Shown in pieces: positions 9,076 through 18,438 of a stretch of DNA of 64,000 nt. A program made the position numbers and the translations under genes. How positions within the stretch are numbered: the stretch's first letter is position 1; every line of letters begins with the position of its first letter. This DNA comes from Bacteroidales bacterium (lineage in GTDB: Bacteria > Bacteroidota > Bacteroidia > Bacteroidales > UBA932), in contig JAGAKR010000004.1 in NCBI GenBank assembly GCA_017625535.1, positions 84,060 through 148,059 on the forward strand, given 5' to 3'. Under the pieces are notes generated by a model. The model was given only the letters and a program-made list of their open reading frames with translations, was not told the origin of the DNA and searched no databases.

Positions 9076-9711
9076 TTAGCGTCCATACTCAGTGTAAAGA
9101 GCGTCCTGAGTTCCGTCAACGAATACAACGCTGTATGCATTCATAATGTCATAAGTGTTGATTTCGTTAACATTGATAACTTTAACGTTCTCCAAGTTAC
9201 GTGACGACAAGTAAATATTATTTGAATTCTCAGGAAGCACAAAAAGAACTCTTCTGCTGTTAGCCTTGATGTTATTCAAGATGCTGATGAACTCTTTAGT
9301 TTTAGGTGCCTCCATAGCAAATGGCTCAACAACTGTAATTACGTTCTCTTTAGCCTTGTAAGACAAAGCAGAGAAACGTGCCAACTGTTTAAGTTTCTTG
9401 TTAAGTTTGAAACCATAGTTTCTTGGCTGTGGACCGAAAATTCTGCCACCACCTACAAAGGTGCCTGACTTGATACTTCCGTGACGTGCACCACCAGAAC
9501 CTTTCTGTCTTACGATCTTCTTGGTACTGTAGGCAACCTCCCACCTTTCTTTACTCTTGTGTGTACCCTGACGCTGGTTTGCAAGGTATTGCTTAACGTC
9601 TAGGTAAATTGCGTGGTCGTTTGGCTCCAAGCCGAACACCTGCTCGTTCAAAGTCACTTTTTTGCCTGACTCTGTTCCGTCAATTTTCAATACTGCTAAT
9701 TCCATAGACAT
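9076..9711 (-). CDS. rplD: 50S ribosomal protein L4
   Basis: 211 residues with the extended loop block QRQGTHKSKERWEVAYSTKK, GSGGARHGSIKSGTFVGGG and FGPQPRNYGFKLNKK. The ATG shares one base with the rplC stop codon (TAATG), so translation is probably coupled; an internal ATG at 9705 is an alternative start. In enterobacteria L4 represses this operon; whether it does so here cannot be told. Confidence 0.98.
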   Translation of the reverse strand: MSMELAVLKIDGTESGKKVTLNEQVFGLEPNDHAIYLDVKQYLANQRQGTHKSKERWEVAYSTKKIVRQKGSGGARHGSIKSGTFVGGGRIFGPQPRNYGFKLNKKLKQLARFSALSYKAKENVITVVEPFAMEAPKTKEFISILNNIKANSRRVLFVLPENSNNIYLSSRNLENVKVINVNEINTYDIMNAYSVVFVDGTQDALYTEYGR

Positions 9712-10340
9712 TACTCCTCCACAATTACATAAGAACCTTTAGCACCTGGGATTGAACCTTTAACAAGAATAAGGTTGTTCTCAGGAATTACTTTGATAAC
9801 TTTAAGGTTCAGGATTTTAACTCTGTCACCACCTGTACGGCCGGCCATTCTCATGCCTTTGAATACTCTTGAAGGCCAAGAAGATGCGCCAAGTGAACCT
9901 GGAGCACGAAGCCTGTTGTGCTGACCATGTGTCTGACCGCCTACACCGGCAAAGCCGTGGCGTTTTACAACACCCTGGAATCCTTTACCCTTTGAGATAC
10001 CTGTTACATCTACCCATGTATCCTCGCCCTCAGCGAAAAGATCTGCCACGGTAATGGTATCACCTAGCTGCAACTCTTTGTTGAAATCGTTTGCGAACTC
10101 AACAAGTTTGCGTTTAGGAGTGGTATTTGCCTTTTTAAAGTGACCCATAAGTGGGGCGCTGGTGTGTTTTTCTTTTTTCTCGTCATAGGCAAGCTGTACA
10201 GCGGCATAACCATCTGTTTCTTCTGTACGAATCTGCGTAACAACACACGGACCAGCCTCAATAACGGTGCAAGGGATATTTCTACCCTCTGCATCGAAAA
10301 CGGAAGTCATTCCGATTTTTTTTCCAATTAATCCAGACAT
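9711..10340 (-). CDS. rplC: 50S ribosomal protein L3
   Basis: 209 residues, with [14 protein letters not shown] at the start, [13 protein letters not shown] and [34 protein letters not shown] split across the centre-proximal loop. It is the first gene of the operon in this genome: rpsJ, its usual upstream neighbour, is missing and an own promoter lies 126 bases upstream. Confidence 0.98.
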   Translation of the reverse strand: MSGLIGKKIGMTSVFDAEGRNIPCTVIEAGPCVVTQIRTEETDGYAAVQLAYDEKKEKHTSAPLMGHFKKANTTPKRKLVEFANDFNKELQLGDTITVADLFAEGEDTWVDVTGISKGKGFQGVVKRHGFAGVGGQTHGQHNRLRAPGSLGASSWPSRVFKGMRMAGRTGGDRVKILNLKVIKVIPENNLILVKGSIPGAKGSYVIVEE

Positions 10341-10465
10341 TGGTTTTAATCAGTTGTTTTAGTTAAACATAAGTTGCATTGCCAGCGATTTTTTCAGTTT
10401 GTCTTTTCCGCTTCTCAGCGCTGAGATTCAACTGGTTACAACTCCCCACATATTTTGCGGGGCTG

Positions 10466-10496
10466 CAAATGTACGAATAAATCCCAAAACAGCAAA
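10466..10496 (-). promoter_or_regulatory. Promoter of the rplC operon with structured leader
   Basis: On the minus strand TTTG, 19 bases, then TACATTTG is an exact fit to the Bacteroidota promoter. The leader of roughly 120 nt starts with a CCCCGC / GTGGGG hairpin (10443-10464). A second hairpin-like stretch, CAGCGCTGAG, sits around 10415-10427. The leader may be the site of operon autoregulation; that part is inference. Confidence 0.8.
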
Positions 10497-10612
10497 AAAA
10501 TTTTCATCTTCCCGACAGATTTTCAGCACAATGCACGATATCTTGAAAAACCTGCAGGGAAAAAAGATACCTTTTTATATATTTGCAGACTGATAAACAT
10601 AAACAAGCACTT

Positions 10613-12034
10613 ATGTCTGGATTTTTTGGTTGCGTTTCCCGCAATGAATGCGTCAATGACGTCTTTTATGGTACCGACTACCACTCCCATCTGGGAACCA
10701 AACGTGCCGGTTTGGCTTTCTACAACGGAGAAAAGTTCATAAGGTCCATCCACTCCCTTGAGAACGGATATTTCAGGAACAAGTTTGAAGATGACCTCCC
10801 CAAGTTCGGGGAATCAAATATGGGTATAGGAGTAATATCAGATTCCGAATCACAGCCTATAACAATCACATCCCATCTGGGAAGATATGCAGTTGTAACT
10901 GTTGCCAGGATAGACAACATTGAGGAACTTACCCGCGAATTGCTGGAAAAGAGGCACCATTTTGCAGAACTCTCCGATTCAAAAATAAATGCAACCGAAC
11001 TGGTTGCAATCCTCATAGGACAGGGCAATACCCTTAAGGAGGGCATTGAGCTTGTACAGAAGAAAGTAAAAGGTTCCTGCTCTATGCTGGTACTTACAGA
11101 CCACGCAATATATGCGGCAAGGGACAAATTCGGCCGTACCCCTATTGTTGTTGGCAAGAATGATAAAGGATATGTCTGTGCCAGCGAAAGTTCAAGTTTC
11201 GACAACCTTGGCTACAGCCACGTGAGGGATCTTGGTCCGGGAGAAATTGTACAGATGAGTGCAGATGGGATAAGGGTTGTAACCCCTCCTCAGGAGAGGA
11301 TGCAGATGTGCTCTTTCCTATGGGTATATTACGGATATCCGAGTGCCTGGTACGAGGGGGTGAATGTTGAGGAATCGCGTTACCGCAGCGGTGCAGCAAT
11401 GGCCCGCAGGGACAAGGATGTTGAACCCGATTTTGCAGCCGGCATTCCGGATTCAGGTGTAGGCCATGCGGTTGGCTACTCAAACGAAAAAGGGATACCT
11501 TACAAGAGGCCGTTTGTAAAATATACCCCTACCTGGCCACGCAGCTTTATGCCGCAGAACCAGAAGATGAGGGATCTTGTAGCAAAGATGAAACTGCTTC
11601 CAAACGAGCAGTTCACCAGAGACCAGAGGATAGTCTTTATGGATGACAGCATTGTGAGGGGGACCCAGTTGAAGGACAATATTGTAAAACTGCTGGATAC
11701 AGGAGTTAAGGAGATCCACATGAGGATAGCCTGCCCGCCTCTTGTTTTCCCTTGTCCGTTCCTTAATTTCTCTTCATCACGCAGTTCATTTGACCTGTAC
11801 GCCAGAAGGATAATAAGGGACCTTGAGGGTACTGAGAACCTTTCTGATGAGATTCTGCAGCAATATGTGGATCCCGACAATGCAAAACACCATGAGATGG
11901 TGGAGACAATGCGCAAACATCTGCAGCTTACCACCCTCAAATTCCAGAGGCTGGATGACCTTGTGGCTGCCATAGGGTTGCCAAAATGCAAACTCTGCAC
12001 CCACTGCTGGGACAACAGCAGCTATATGGAGTAA
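10613..12034 (+). CDS. PurF-like glutamine amidotransferase / phosphoribosyltransferase homologue without the N-terminal Cys
   Basis: 473 residues from the ATG at 10613 (MSGFFGCVSRNEC); the upstream frame adds ten residues that do not fit the family. An N-terminal nucleophile-type amidotransferase domain is followed by a type I phosphoribosyltransferase domain with the PRPP loop VFMDDSIVRGTQL near residues 341-353 and a C-terminal KCKLCTHCWD cysteine cluster. Classical PurF opens (after processing) with a catalytic Cys as CGIFG; here the aligned residue is Ser2 in SGFFG. This matches a second, Bacteroidales-specific PurF-like group usually labelled amidophosphoribosyltransferase. Whether it hydrolyses glutamine is doubtful. 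A TATATTTG -7 box lies at 10578-10585. Confidence 0.85.
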   Translation: MSGFFGCVSRNECVNDVFYGTDYHSHLGTKRAGLAFYNGEKFIRSIHSLENGYFRNKFEDDLPKFGESNMGIGVISDSESQPITITSHLGRYAVVTVARIDNIEELTRELLEKRHHFAELSDSKINATELVAILIGQGNTLKEGIELVQKKVKGSCSMLVLTDHAIYAARDKFGRTPIVVGKNDKGYVCASESSSFDNLGYSHVRDLGPGEIVQMSADGIRVVTPPQERMQMCSFLWVYYGYPSAWYEGVNVEESRYRSGAAMARRDKDVEPDFAAGIPDSGVGHAVGYSNEKGIPYKRPFVKYTPTWPRSFMPQNQKMRDLVAKMKLLPNEQFTRDQRIVFMDDSIVRGTQLKDNIVKLLDTGVKEIHMRIACPPLVFPCPFLNFSSSRSSFDLYARRIIRDLEGTENLSDEILQQYVDPDNAKHHEMVETMRKHLQLTTLKFQRLDDLVAAIGLPKCKLCTHCWDNSSYME

Positions 12035-12072
12035 TTTGCAGGAAAGAAAAAGATAAAAACTCAAAATAACAT

Positions 12073-12104
12073 CGGGAGCCTCCGCCTTGGAGGTTCTCTT
12101 TTTC
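12073..12104 (+). terminator. Terminator after the PurF-like gene
   Basis: Stem GAGCCTCC / GGAGGTTCTC with loop GCCTT followed by TTTTTC, 40 bases behind the stop codon. Confidence 0.8.
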
Positions 12105-12124
12105 ATTAACCTTATTTTTAAATT

Positions 12125-14215
12125 ATGAAGAAGTGTAAATTAACCCTTACATTGGTTTTGTCCCTCTTTATTACCAGTTTGATGGGACAAGAGTACACAG
12201 GCCCTTTCACTCACAGCCTTATGAGTGAGAAAGTTTATGACCTTATTGTAGGTGAATCGTCGGGAGACAGGGCTTTCAATTACATCCTTGACATTGCTCC
12301 ATACGAAAGGGACCGTGTGAGTGCAGATTATGCAGGTCTTTTTATGGAGTCTGTATATGTTGTGGATAAACTTAAGAGTTATGGTTTTGCTGATGCTAAG
12401 ACAGAGATTGTGGGTAAAACCCAGACTTGGGACGGCGTTAGCGCAGAGATTTGGGAGGTTGCTCCAAATACTGCAAAGATTGCAGATTACAGGGATCTTG
12501 CTGCTGTTCTTGGACAGGGAAGCAAGAGTGCCCACGTTACTGCAGACCTTGTTTGGATTGGCCGTGGCACTGCCGCTGAGATTGCCGCTGCAGACCTTAA
12601 GGGCAAGATTGCAGTTACAGAGGCTTCTGCCAGCAGAGTGCACGATGCTGCTGTAAAGGCAGGTGCCGTTGGCATTATGACCTATTACTCTCCACGTCCG
12701 CTTGTAGACCCTATCCAGATTCCAAACAGCGGTATCCGTGGCGGTGAGAATGCAACATTCTGCATCAACCTTACCCCAAGGGACGGTTATGCTTTAAGGG
12801 ACAGGCTCCTTGCAGGTGAGAAGATTACTGTTAAGGCAGATATTGAGACCAAAACAGAGCAGACAAACATAGAGGTCCCTACCTGTGTGATTAAAGGTTC
12901 ACAGGAGAATGCAGAGGAGGTTATCCTTTGCGCCCACCTGTTTGAGGGATATGTAAAACTTGGTGCAAATGACAACATATCAGGTTCTGCAGCCCTTATT
13001 GAGGTTGCCCGCACCCTCAACCACCTTATTGAGACAGGCCAGATTGAGAGACCTGCCCGTTCAATCAGATTCATCTGGATTCCTGAGTTCCAGGGCTCCA
13101 TTCCTTGGGCACAGCAGAACAAGGAGATCCTCAGCAGGACTCTTTGCAACATAAACCTTGATATGGTTGGCTTGTGGTTGAGCAAGAGCCAGTCTTTCTA
13201 CTGCCTCCACAGAACCACAATGGGTAACCCTCATTACCTTAATGATGTTGCCGAGAGTTTCTACCACTATATGGGTGCAACCAACAAATCTTTTGTTGCA
13301 ACTGGTGTTGGAAGGCCTGATGCCACCAAACCTGTATTCAGCGTTACCGGTTCAAGGGATCCTTTCTACTACTCTATAAATGCGCACTATGGTGCATCTG
13401 ACCACGAGGTATTCAGCGACTGGGGCGTACAGGCTCCTGGCGTGATTATGATCACCTGGCCGGACAACTACTACCATACATCGGGAGACAGACCTGAGAT
13501 CTGCGACCCTACCCAGCTCCACAGGGCAATTGTTCTTGCCGCCGCTTCTGCCTATACAATTGCAGAGGCTGATGCACAGGATGCAGTTAAAATTGCCTCA
13601 GAGGTTGCTGCAAATGCTGCAAAACGTATGTCAATTAAGATGAAACAGGATTTGGCTGCCCTCAACAGCGCAACCGCAGCAGATTTTGCAGCACTGTACA
13701 AAGATGCAAAATGGCATCAGGATGCAATGCTCAACAATGAGATTGCAACACTTGCTACAGTACTTGAGCTTGCACCTGCTTCAGCATCTCTCAAGGAGTT
13801 TGTTGCTGCAATGCAGGAGGGTGTTAAAGCAAACTGGACTGCCAACGGCAAGAACATTGATGCAGCAATGAAGGCAAAAGCTGCAGCACTTGGTGTTGCC
13901 CCTGTTAAGGCAATTGTACTTTCTGCAGAAGAGAAAGCCGCTTCAAAAGTATACCCTAAGAGCACTGCCAAAGTACTTGAGACCGGCTACGGCGTACTCC
14001 GCACTGTTCCAAGAGAGCTTATTGCAAAATACGGCTTTGACAAACGCGGTTCCGTAAACCACAGCGGCGAGATTGCAAAACTCACCACTACCGGAACCAA
14101 CAGCATCCTGGACATCCAGAAAATGCTTGCCACCCAGTTCCCTAACCCTGATACCCTTGAGGCCATCACCAAATATGTTGAAATGCTGAAAGAGGCAGGA
14201 CTTGTGGAGTTCTAG
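12125..14215 (+). CDS. Exported M28-family zinc aminopeptidase with PA-like domain
   Basis: 696 residues with an N-terminal signal peptide ending near LMGQ. A protease-associated segment (GSKSAHVTADLVWIGRG to LKGKIAVTEAS) precedes the M28 domain. Candidate zinc ligands are His271, Asp283, Glu321, Asp346 and His427, in the blocks CAHLFEG, GANDNISGS, WIPEFQGS, NLDMVGL and ASDHEVF. The Glu-Glu pair of classical M28 enzymes is Pro-Glu here, as in the DUF4910-like branch, so the general base may differ. About 200 C-terminal residues are helical and Ala-rich. Probably digests peptides in the periplasm or outside; the single-gene unit ends at a strong terminator. Confidence 0.85.
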   Translation: MKKCKLTLTLVLSLFITSLMGQEYTGPFTHSLMSEKVYDLIVGESSGDRAFNYILDIAPYERDRVSADYAGLFMESVYVVDKLKSYGFADAKTEIVGKTQTWDGVSAEIWEVAPNTAKIADYRDLAAVLGQGSKSAHVTADLVWIGRGTAAEIAAADLKGKIAVTEASASRVHDAAVKAGAVGIMTYYSPRPLVDPIQIPNSGIRGGENATFCINLTPRDGYALRDRLLAGEKITVKADIETKTEQTNIEVPTCVIKGSQENAEEVILCAHLFEGYVKLGANDNISGSAALIEVARTLNHLIETGQIERPARSIRFIWIPEFQGSIPWAQQNKEILSRTLCNINLDMVGLWLSKSQSFYCLHRTTMGNPHYLNDVAESFYHYMGATNKSFVATGVGRPDATKPVFSVTGSRDPFYYSINAHYGASDHEVFSDWGVQAPGVIMITWPDNYYHTSGDRPEICDPTQLHRAIVLAAASAYTIAEADAQDAVKIASEVAANAAKRMSIKMKQDLAALNSATAADFAALYKDAKWHQDAMLNNEIATLATVLELAPASASLKEFVAAMQEGVKANWTANGKNIDAAMKAKAAALGVAPVKAIVLSAEEKAASKVYPKSTAKVLETGYGVLRTVPRELIAKYGFDKRGSVNHSGEIAKLTTTGTNSILDIQKMLATQFPNPDTLEAITKYVEMLKEAGLVEF

Positions 14216-14238
14216 ACCAATCTTTAGAATTTTTTACA

Positions 14239-14269
14239 GGCCTCTCCGCCCTGGCGGGGAGGCCTTTTT
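14239..14269. terminator. Bidirectional terminator between the M28 and MATE genes
   Basis: GGCCTCTCCGCC / GGCGGGGAGGCC stem with a two-base loop and TTTTT lies between two convergent genes; 12-bp stem with one mismatch. Confidence 0.9.
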
Positions 14270-14276
14270 GTAAGCA

Positions 14277-15605
14277 TCATATCCTCTTCTTGTCCCACCT
14301 GGCAAATTTCATATAGAGGGAGCACAGGATTCCAAGCAGTGCTCCGTACAGGATTTCTGCAGTCCAGACAAGCTCAACCTTTGTTGTGAGATGTGTCATT
14401 GCCAGAATGAAAAGGATATATACCACAAGGATTGCTGTCTCCAGATACAGGGCGGCAGAAGTATTGCCGGTGCCGGAAACCGCCTCAAAGTAGGCGTTGC
14501 CAATCCCCTGGAAGATTGTTCCGCTGCATATTACCAGAATGGAAGGGACAACCAGGTGTGCGAAACTGAGGTCATCTGTGTATATGCCTGCAATCTGCAC
14601 GGGGAATATTGCAACAATCATCAGGATGGGCAGTGTGCAGAACATGCAGTTCTTCAGCACCTTGTTTATTGTCGGGAAGACCTGCTCCTTGTCCCCTTCT
14701 CCTATGATTCTGCTTACCAATGTGTTGGTTGTGGTGGAGAATGCAAAGCAAGGGGTAATCAGAATCATATACACACTCCTTGTAACTGAAGAGATTCCTG
14801 TGGCGGTTTCCCCCATCTTCTCTATAAGAACAAAAAAGATGAACCATACGCTGAAAGAGAAGAGTTTCTGAACCATTGTAGGGGTGGATATCTTCAATAT
14901 GCTTCCCATCAGACCCGGCTCCGGCCTGTGGGCCTTGAACATTCCATAATCCTTTTTCCTTAATGTGATGTAACTGTATAGCGTAAAGAACAGGAAGGCA
15001 GAAATTTCAGCGCATAAAGATGCCACAGCGGCGCCGCCAACGCCCATCTGCGGAAAGCCTAAATTGCCGAATATCAGGCAATAATCCAGCAATATATTCA
15101 CAACTGCCATTATTACAGTGGAGTATGTAATAACTTTTGTATTGGATATGCCAACATACAAAGCCCTGTACAGGAAGTTGAAACACACAAAGGCAATTCC
15201 AAACCGGCGGTATTTTATGTAATCCAGAGATGCCTCATATATGTTTGGAGAATCTATGAGCCGCAGCAGGAGCTGGTCTGAAAAAAAATACAATATTGAA
15301 AACAGAAGCAGCCCCAACAACAGCACAAAAAATGCCCCATGCTGGAAAATTACACCAATGCGGCCATAGTTCCTTTCCCCGAAACGGCGCGCCACAATAA
15401 TCTGTATCCCTATTGCAAAGCCGGCAGCCACCGTGGTGAAAACAAAATAAAACAGTCCGGCAAGCATTGAAGCACCCAAAGCCACCACACCCAGATGCCC
15501 CAGAAACGCCGTATCGGTAAAATTGATTACGGTCTGGGCCATATTCCCCAGCATAATGGGCAAAGCAATGCCCCAAATCTCCCTGTCAGTTATTTTTGCT
15601 TTCAT
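14277..15605 (-). CDS. MATE-family multidrug/sodium antiporter
   Basis: About 442 residues from the ATG at 15605 (MKAKITDREIWGIALPIMLGN); the upstream frame adds a 20-residue Cys-rich stretch of no family resemblance. Twelve hydrophobic helices in two halves, with the family's early block ALPIMLGNMAQTVINFTDTAFLGHLG and the second-half block FAFSTTTNTLVSRIIGEG. Probably exports cationic compounds in exchange for Na+ or H+. Monocistronic. Confidence 0.9.
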   Translation of the reverse strand: MKAKITDREIWGIALPIMLGNMAQTVINFTDTAFLGHLGVVALGASMLAGLFYFVFTTVAAGFAIGIQIIVARRFGERNYGRIGVIFQHGAFFVLLLGLLLFSILYFFSDQLLLRLIDSPNIYEASLDYIKYRRFGIAFVCFNFLYRALYVGISNTKVITYSTVIMAVVNILLDYCLIFGNLGFPQMGVGGAAVASLCAEISAFLFFTLYSYITLRKKDYGMFKAHRPEPGLMGSILKISTPTMVQKLFSFSVWFIFFVLIEKMGETATGISSVTRSVYMILITPCFAFSTTTNTLVSRIIGEGDKEQVFPTINKVLKNCMFCTLPILMIVAIFPVQIAGIYTDDLSFAHLVVPSILVICSGTIFQGIGNAYFEAVSGTGNTSAALYLETAILVVYILFILAMTHLTTKVELVWTAEILYGALLGILCSLYMKFARWDKKRI

Positions 15606-15780
15606 CAAACTCCGGAATTTACAGCGCAATATACCACATTTTTCCCGACAAATCCACACTAACATTCTCCCGGAAGAATACTCCCTATCCCTTCCTGCTA
15701 TTCACTAACAAAAACCTACCGCCACAAAAAGTGGCATTACAAACAACACCTGCTGAATTTTAACGTAAATTTGCACCATT

Positions 15781-16944
15781 ATGAAGCAGGTTTTAAAGAT
15801 TATTGGATCGCTCATTATTGGCGCGGCACTGGGTTTTGGAATTTCAACCCTGTTCATCATACTTACAACAGACCTTACCTTTGAAGAATTCATTAGAAAA
15901 TTCGGGAATGTGGAATTGCTGGAAATGGGAGGGGTAATCCTCTTCTCCGTTCTCAGTTTTCTGGTTGCAATTGTAGTGCACGTACTGTTCCACGAAGGGG
16001 GACATCTTATAGCCGGACTTCTCACAGGGTACAGATTTGTATCATTCAGGATTTTCAATTTTACCCTTCTTAAATCGGGAGGAAAACTTTGTATAAAAAG
16101 ATTCAAGATTGCCGGTACGGGGGGACAATGTCTCCTTGCCCCTCCAGAAAAGCCTCTTGAGCAGATAGATGCCGTATGGTACAATGCCGGCGGTTTTTTG
16201 GCAAATCTGCTGCTGTCGGGAGGAGCATTATGCGGACTGTTCTTTGTGGGAGGGCCTCTCGCAAAGACTTTCCTTTTCATATTTGCCCTTACAGGCATTT
16301 TCTTTGCCTTGCTCAACGGCATTCCCTTCAAGGTTGGAGGGATGCCCAATGACGGCTATAATATGAAGATGCTCAGGCATAATCTGGAGAGCAAGAAAGC
16401 CATGTGCACACAGCTTAGTGTAAATGCACTTGTGCAGGAAGGGGTAAGGCCAAATGCGATGCCTTCTGAATGGTTCACCACGCCACAAGGGGATGACTTC
16501 AACTGGAAAGACCCTCTGCAGCTCTCAATAAGGCTTATGGAGGCTTCATACATTATGGATTGTGGGGATATGGAAAAATCCCATCAGATGCTTGAGGAGG
16601 CATACTCGCACAAGGAGAGCATTGCCCCGCTGTTTGTAAATGAAATAGTGTGTGAACTCATCTACACCTCATTGGCCACAGGACTTACAGAAAGGGCCCG
16701 TGAGCTGTACACCAAAGAGATACAGACCTACATCTCCCAGCACCGCAAAGTGATGAGTTCCAAAGAAAGGGTAATGTTTGCCATAAAACTTCTCATGGAA
16801 GGGGACCCTGCCGGCGCCCGTGAAATAATGGATTCTGTCTCTTCCCGACAGAATGAATATCTTATGCAGGGTGAGGTAAAAATGGACCTTTCCCTGATGG
16901 AGCAGCTTATTTTGGGACCATCTCAAAAAAGTGGCGGCATATAA
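15781..16944 (+). CDS. Membrane protein with M50-like HExxH zinc-protease core
   Basis: 387 residues. Hydrophobic helices around residues 8-32 and 55-75 precede HEGGHLIAGLLTG near residue 78, an HExxH-type site inside a membrane segment, and NAGGFLANLLL near residue 138, a plausible counterpart of the NPDG motif. Further helices follow to about residue 185. The last 180 residues look soluble and helical, like a TPR-type repeat domain (SHQMLEEAYSHKES, RARELYTKEIQ). This suits an M50 site-2-protease-like membrane peptidase or an inactive relative. A TAAATTTG box lies only 7 nt before the ATG. Confidence 0.7.
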   Translation: MKQVLKIIGSLIIGAALGFGISTLFIILTTDLTFEEFIRKFGNVELLEMGGVILFSVLSFLVAIVVHVLFHEGGHLIAGLLTGYRFVSFRIFNFTLLKSGGKLCIKRFKIAGTGGQCLLAPPEKPLEQIDAVWYNAGGFLANLLLSGGALCGLFFVGGPLAKTFLFIFALTGIFFALLNGIPFKVGGMPNDGYNMKMLRHNLESKKAMCTQLSVNALVQEGVRPNAMPSEWFTTPQGDDFNWKDPLQLSIRLMEASYIMDCGDMEKSHQMLEEAYSHKESIAPLFVNEIVCELIYTSLATGLTERARELYTKEIQTYISQHRKVMSSKERVMFAIKLLMEGDPAGAREIMDSVSSRQNEYLMQGEVKMDLSLMEQLILGPSQKSGGI

Positions 16945-16956
16945 GGCGCAAAAAGA

Positions 16957-17298
16957 CTATTCCGAAAGGAATTCCTGAATCTGGACTTTCAATTTAGGGA
17001 CATCATTTATGGCTGTATCCCATAAAATTTCAGGAGACACTTTTGCATAACCATGAACAATAACGTGTCTCATTTTTATAATGACAGGCCAACGGACTTG
17101 GGAATGAGAATCCTGAAATTCTTTTGTAAGCATGTAGGCAGCTTCACCTATAATCTCAATATTCTTCATCACAGCAAAGAAGAGCATTTTATTGCTTACA
17201 AACTGTTCAAACGCAACACCAGCAACAAATTCCTCCACATTATTTGCTGCTTCAATCATATCCTGCAATCTTCCTTTGTCCCTAGCTTGCTCTCTCAT
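16957..17298 (-). CDS. hepT: HepT-like (DUF86) RNase toxin
   Basis: 113 residues, all-helical HEPN fold. The RHVIVHGY segment gives the RX4HXY-type catalytic motif of HepT. It overlaps the upstream nucleotidyltransferase gene by 17 bases. In studied MntA/HepT pairs the HEPN protein is an RNase that the partner silences by adding AMP residues to the motif Tyr; the intact Tyr and partner here suggest the same arrangement. Confidence 0.88.
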   Translation of the reverse strand: MREQARDKGRLQDMIEAANNVEEFVAGVAFEQFVSNKMLFFAVMKNIEIIGEAAYMLTKEFQDSHSQVRWPVIIKMRHVIVHGYAKVSPEILWDTAINDVPKLKVQIQEFLSE

Positions 17299-17578
17299 AT
17301 ATCAACTGTTTATCTGCATCAACACTTTCCCTTGCAAAAGACTTCACACAATCATCCACAACAATATCCACAGGACGATTCAACATTCCCTCCAAATCAA
17401 CTGACATTGCAGCAAAACCCATCAATCCAATATGAGCATTCTTATCCAACGTTACAAGAATGTCAATATCACTCTGGTCATCAGCTTCTCCTCTGGCAAA
17501 AGAACCGAATATCCAAGCCTTCACCACAGGCTGTGTAGTGAAATAGTTCTGTATTATACTCAGCATTCTTTTATCCAT
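17282..17578 (-). CDS. mntA: MntA-like minimal nucleotidyltransferase antitoxin
   Basis: 98 residues from the ATG at 17578 (MDKRMLSIIQNYF); an in-frame TTG at 17593 is a weaker start. The Pol-beta-type signature GSFARGEADDQSDIDILV gives G-S and the D-x-D metal pair, with a third acid in RPVDIVV. Antitoxin of the adjacent HepT gene. A minus-strand TATATTTG box lies at 17608-17615. Confidence 0.88.
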   Translation of the reverse strand: MDKRMLSIIQNYFTTQPVVKAWIFGSFARGEADDQSDIDILVTLDKNAHIGLMGFAAMSVDLEGMLNRPVDIVVDDCVKSFARESVDADKQLIYERAS

Positions 17579-17716
17579 ATTCCTAAATTGCAATTTTGAT
17601 ACTGCTACAAATATAACAATTTTTCTTTTAAAGAGTTAAAGCCACAAAAATATGGCCAACCATCCCATAAACCTTTCCCAGTCTCCCTTGTTATATATAC
17701 GAAATAGTTTTTTAAG

Positions 17717-17773
17717 TTAGGTTAAGTCGGGCAAGCCCTACAGTCTCGGGATGAGGTTGTGGGGTTTGTTTTA
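17717..17773 (+). repeat. Dispersed intergenic repeat, copy A
   Basis: Begins TTAGGTTAAGT, continues GGG...AGCCC...CA, and ends GAGGTTGTGGGGTTTGTTTT. A second copy lies inverted at 27549-27607. It sits directly behind a gene (the CAT-like gene on the other strand) and can fold as CAAGCCC / GGGGTTTG, so it may act as a terminator or REP-type element. Confidence 0.6.
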
Positions 17774-17780
17774 TAGCCCG

Positions 17781-18398
17781 CTAAAGTCTGTTTATCTCCC
17801 GTTGCAGCAGCTCCAGAAACATGGCTCCGTGTACGCCATCCATTTGGGAGTGGTGGAACTGGAAAGAGATTGGAAGTGTTGTCCTGAACCATCCCTTGCG
17901 GTATTTGCCCCACATTACCATTGGGTTACAGAACTTGTCGGTGTACTGGTTCACAATGCAGTCCAACTCTGTCTGCACCATTGCAGAAGTTCCCACAATC
18001 ATATAATCCTCAAGGAATGTGCTCCGGCACTCGGCAGAGGCCTGCGCTGTAAGAGTGTTGTATGCCTCCAGGAACTTTGTCTTATCCCCGGCAAACGGGA
18101 TGTCGCACGAATTGATTTCCCCTTTGCTGTTGTTTACAATTACATTTATTGCTATGCTGCTGAACTTGTACAGTTTGCCTTTATCGGGAAGAAGATAGAA
18201 CTCCTCCATTTGGGTTGCGGCCTTTCCAATGCACCAACAGAGGAGAGCATTGAATTTCACTCCCTGCTTCCGGCTTGCCTTAAGCAGACGGCTCACATCA
18301 AAGGTTTTGGTAAGGGTAACCATTGGCATAGGGGAAGACATCCACATCTGGAACGCCTCCGCCCTGGTAGTATCTTGTGGGTTTACTTCTGTTTTCAT
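17781..18398 (-). CDS. Chloramphenicol acetyltransferase-like (CATA family) acyltransferase
   Basis: 205 residues, slightly shorter than classical CAT (about 215). It has the catalytic HHSQMDGVHG block (HHxxxDG) near the C-terminus and the acyl-CoA-type fold segments NALLCWCIGKA and PISFQFHHS. The gene has the same composition as its backbone neighbours and no mobile-element context, so it is more likely a native acyltransferase of unknown substrate than an acquired resistance gene. Single gene. Confidence 0.82.
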   Translation of the reverse strand: MKTEVNPQDTTRAEAFQMWMSSPMPMVTLTKTFDVSRLLKASRKQGVKFNALLCWCIGKAATQMEEFYLLPDKGKLYKFSSIAINVIVNNSKGEINSCDIPFAGDKTKFLEAYNTLTAQASAECRSTFLEDYMIVGTSAMVQTELDCIVNQYTDKFCNPMVMWGKYRKGWFRTTLPISFQFHHSQMDGVHGAMFLELLQREINRL

Positions 18399-18438
18399 AC
18401 TTCAAAATTAACAAAAAAACGTATGCATTCTTTTCTCT

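Noticed and set aside
17781-18398. Acquired chloramphenicol resistance gene
   Set aside because: Backbone-like composition and no mobile context; family members are often native acyltransferases.
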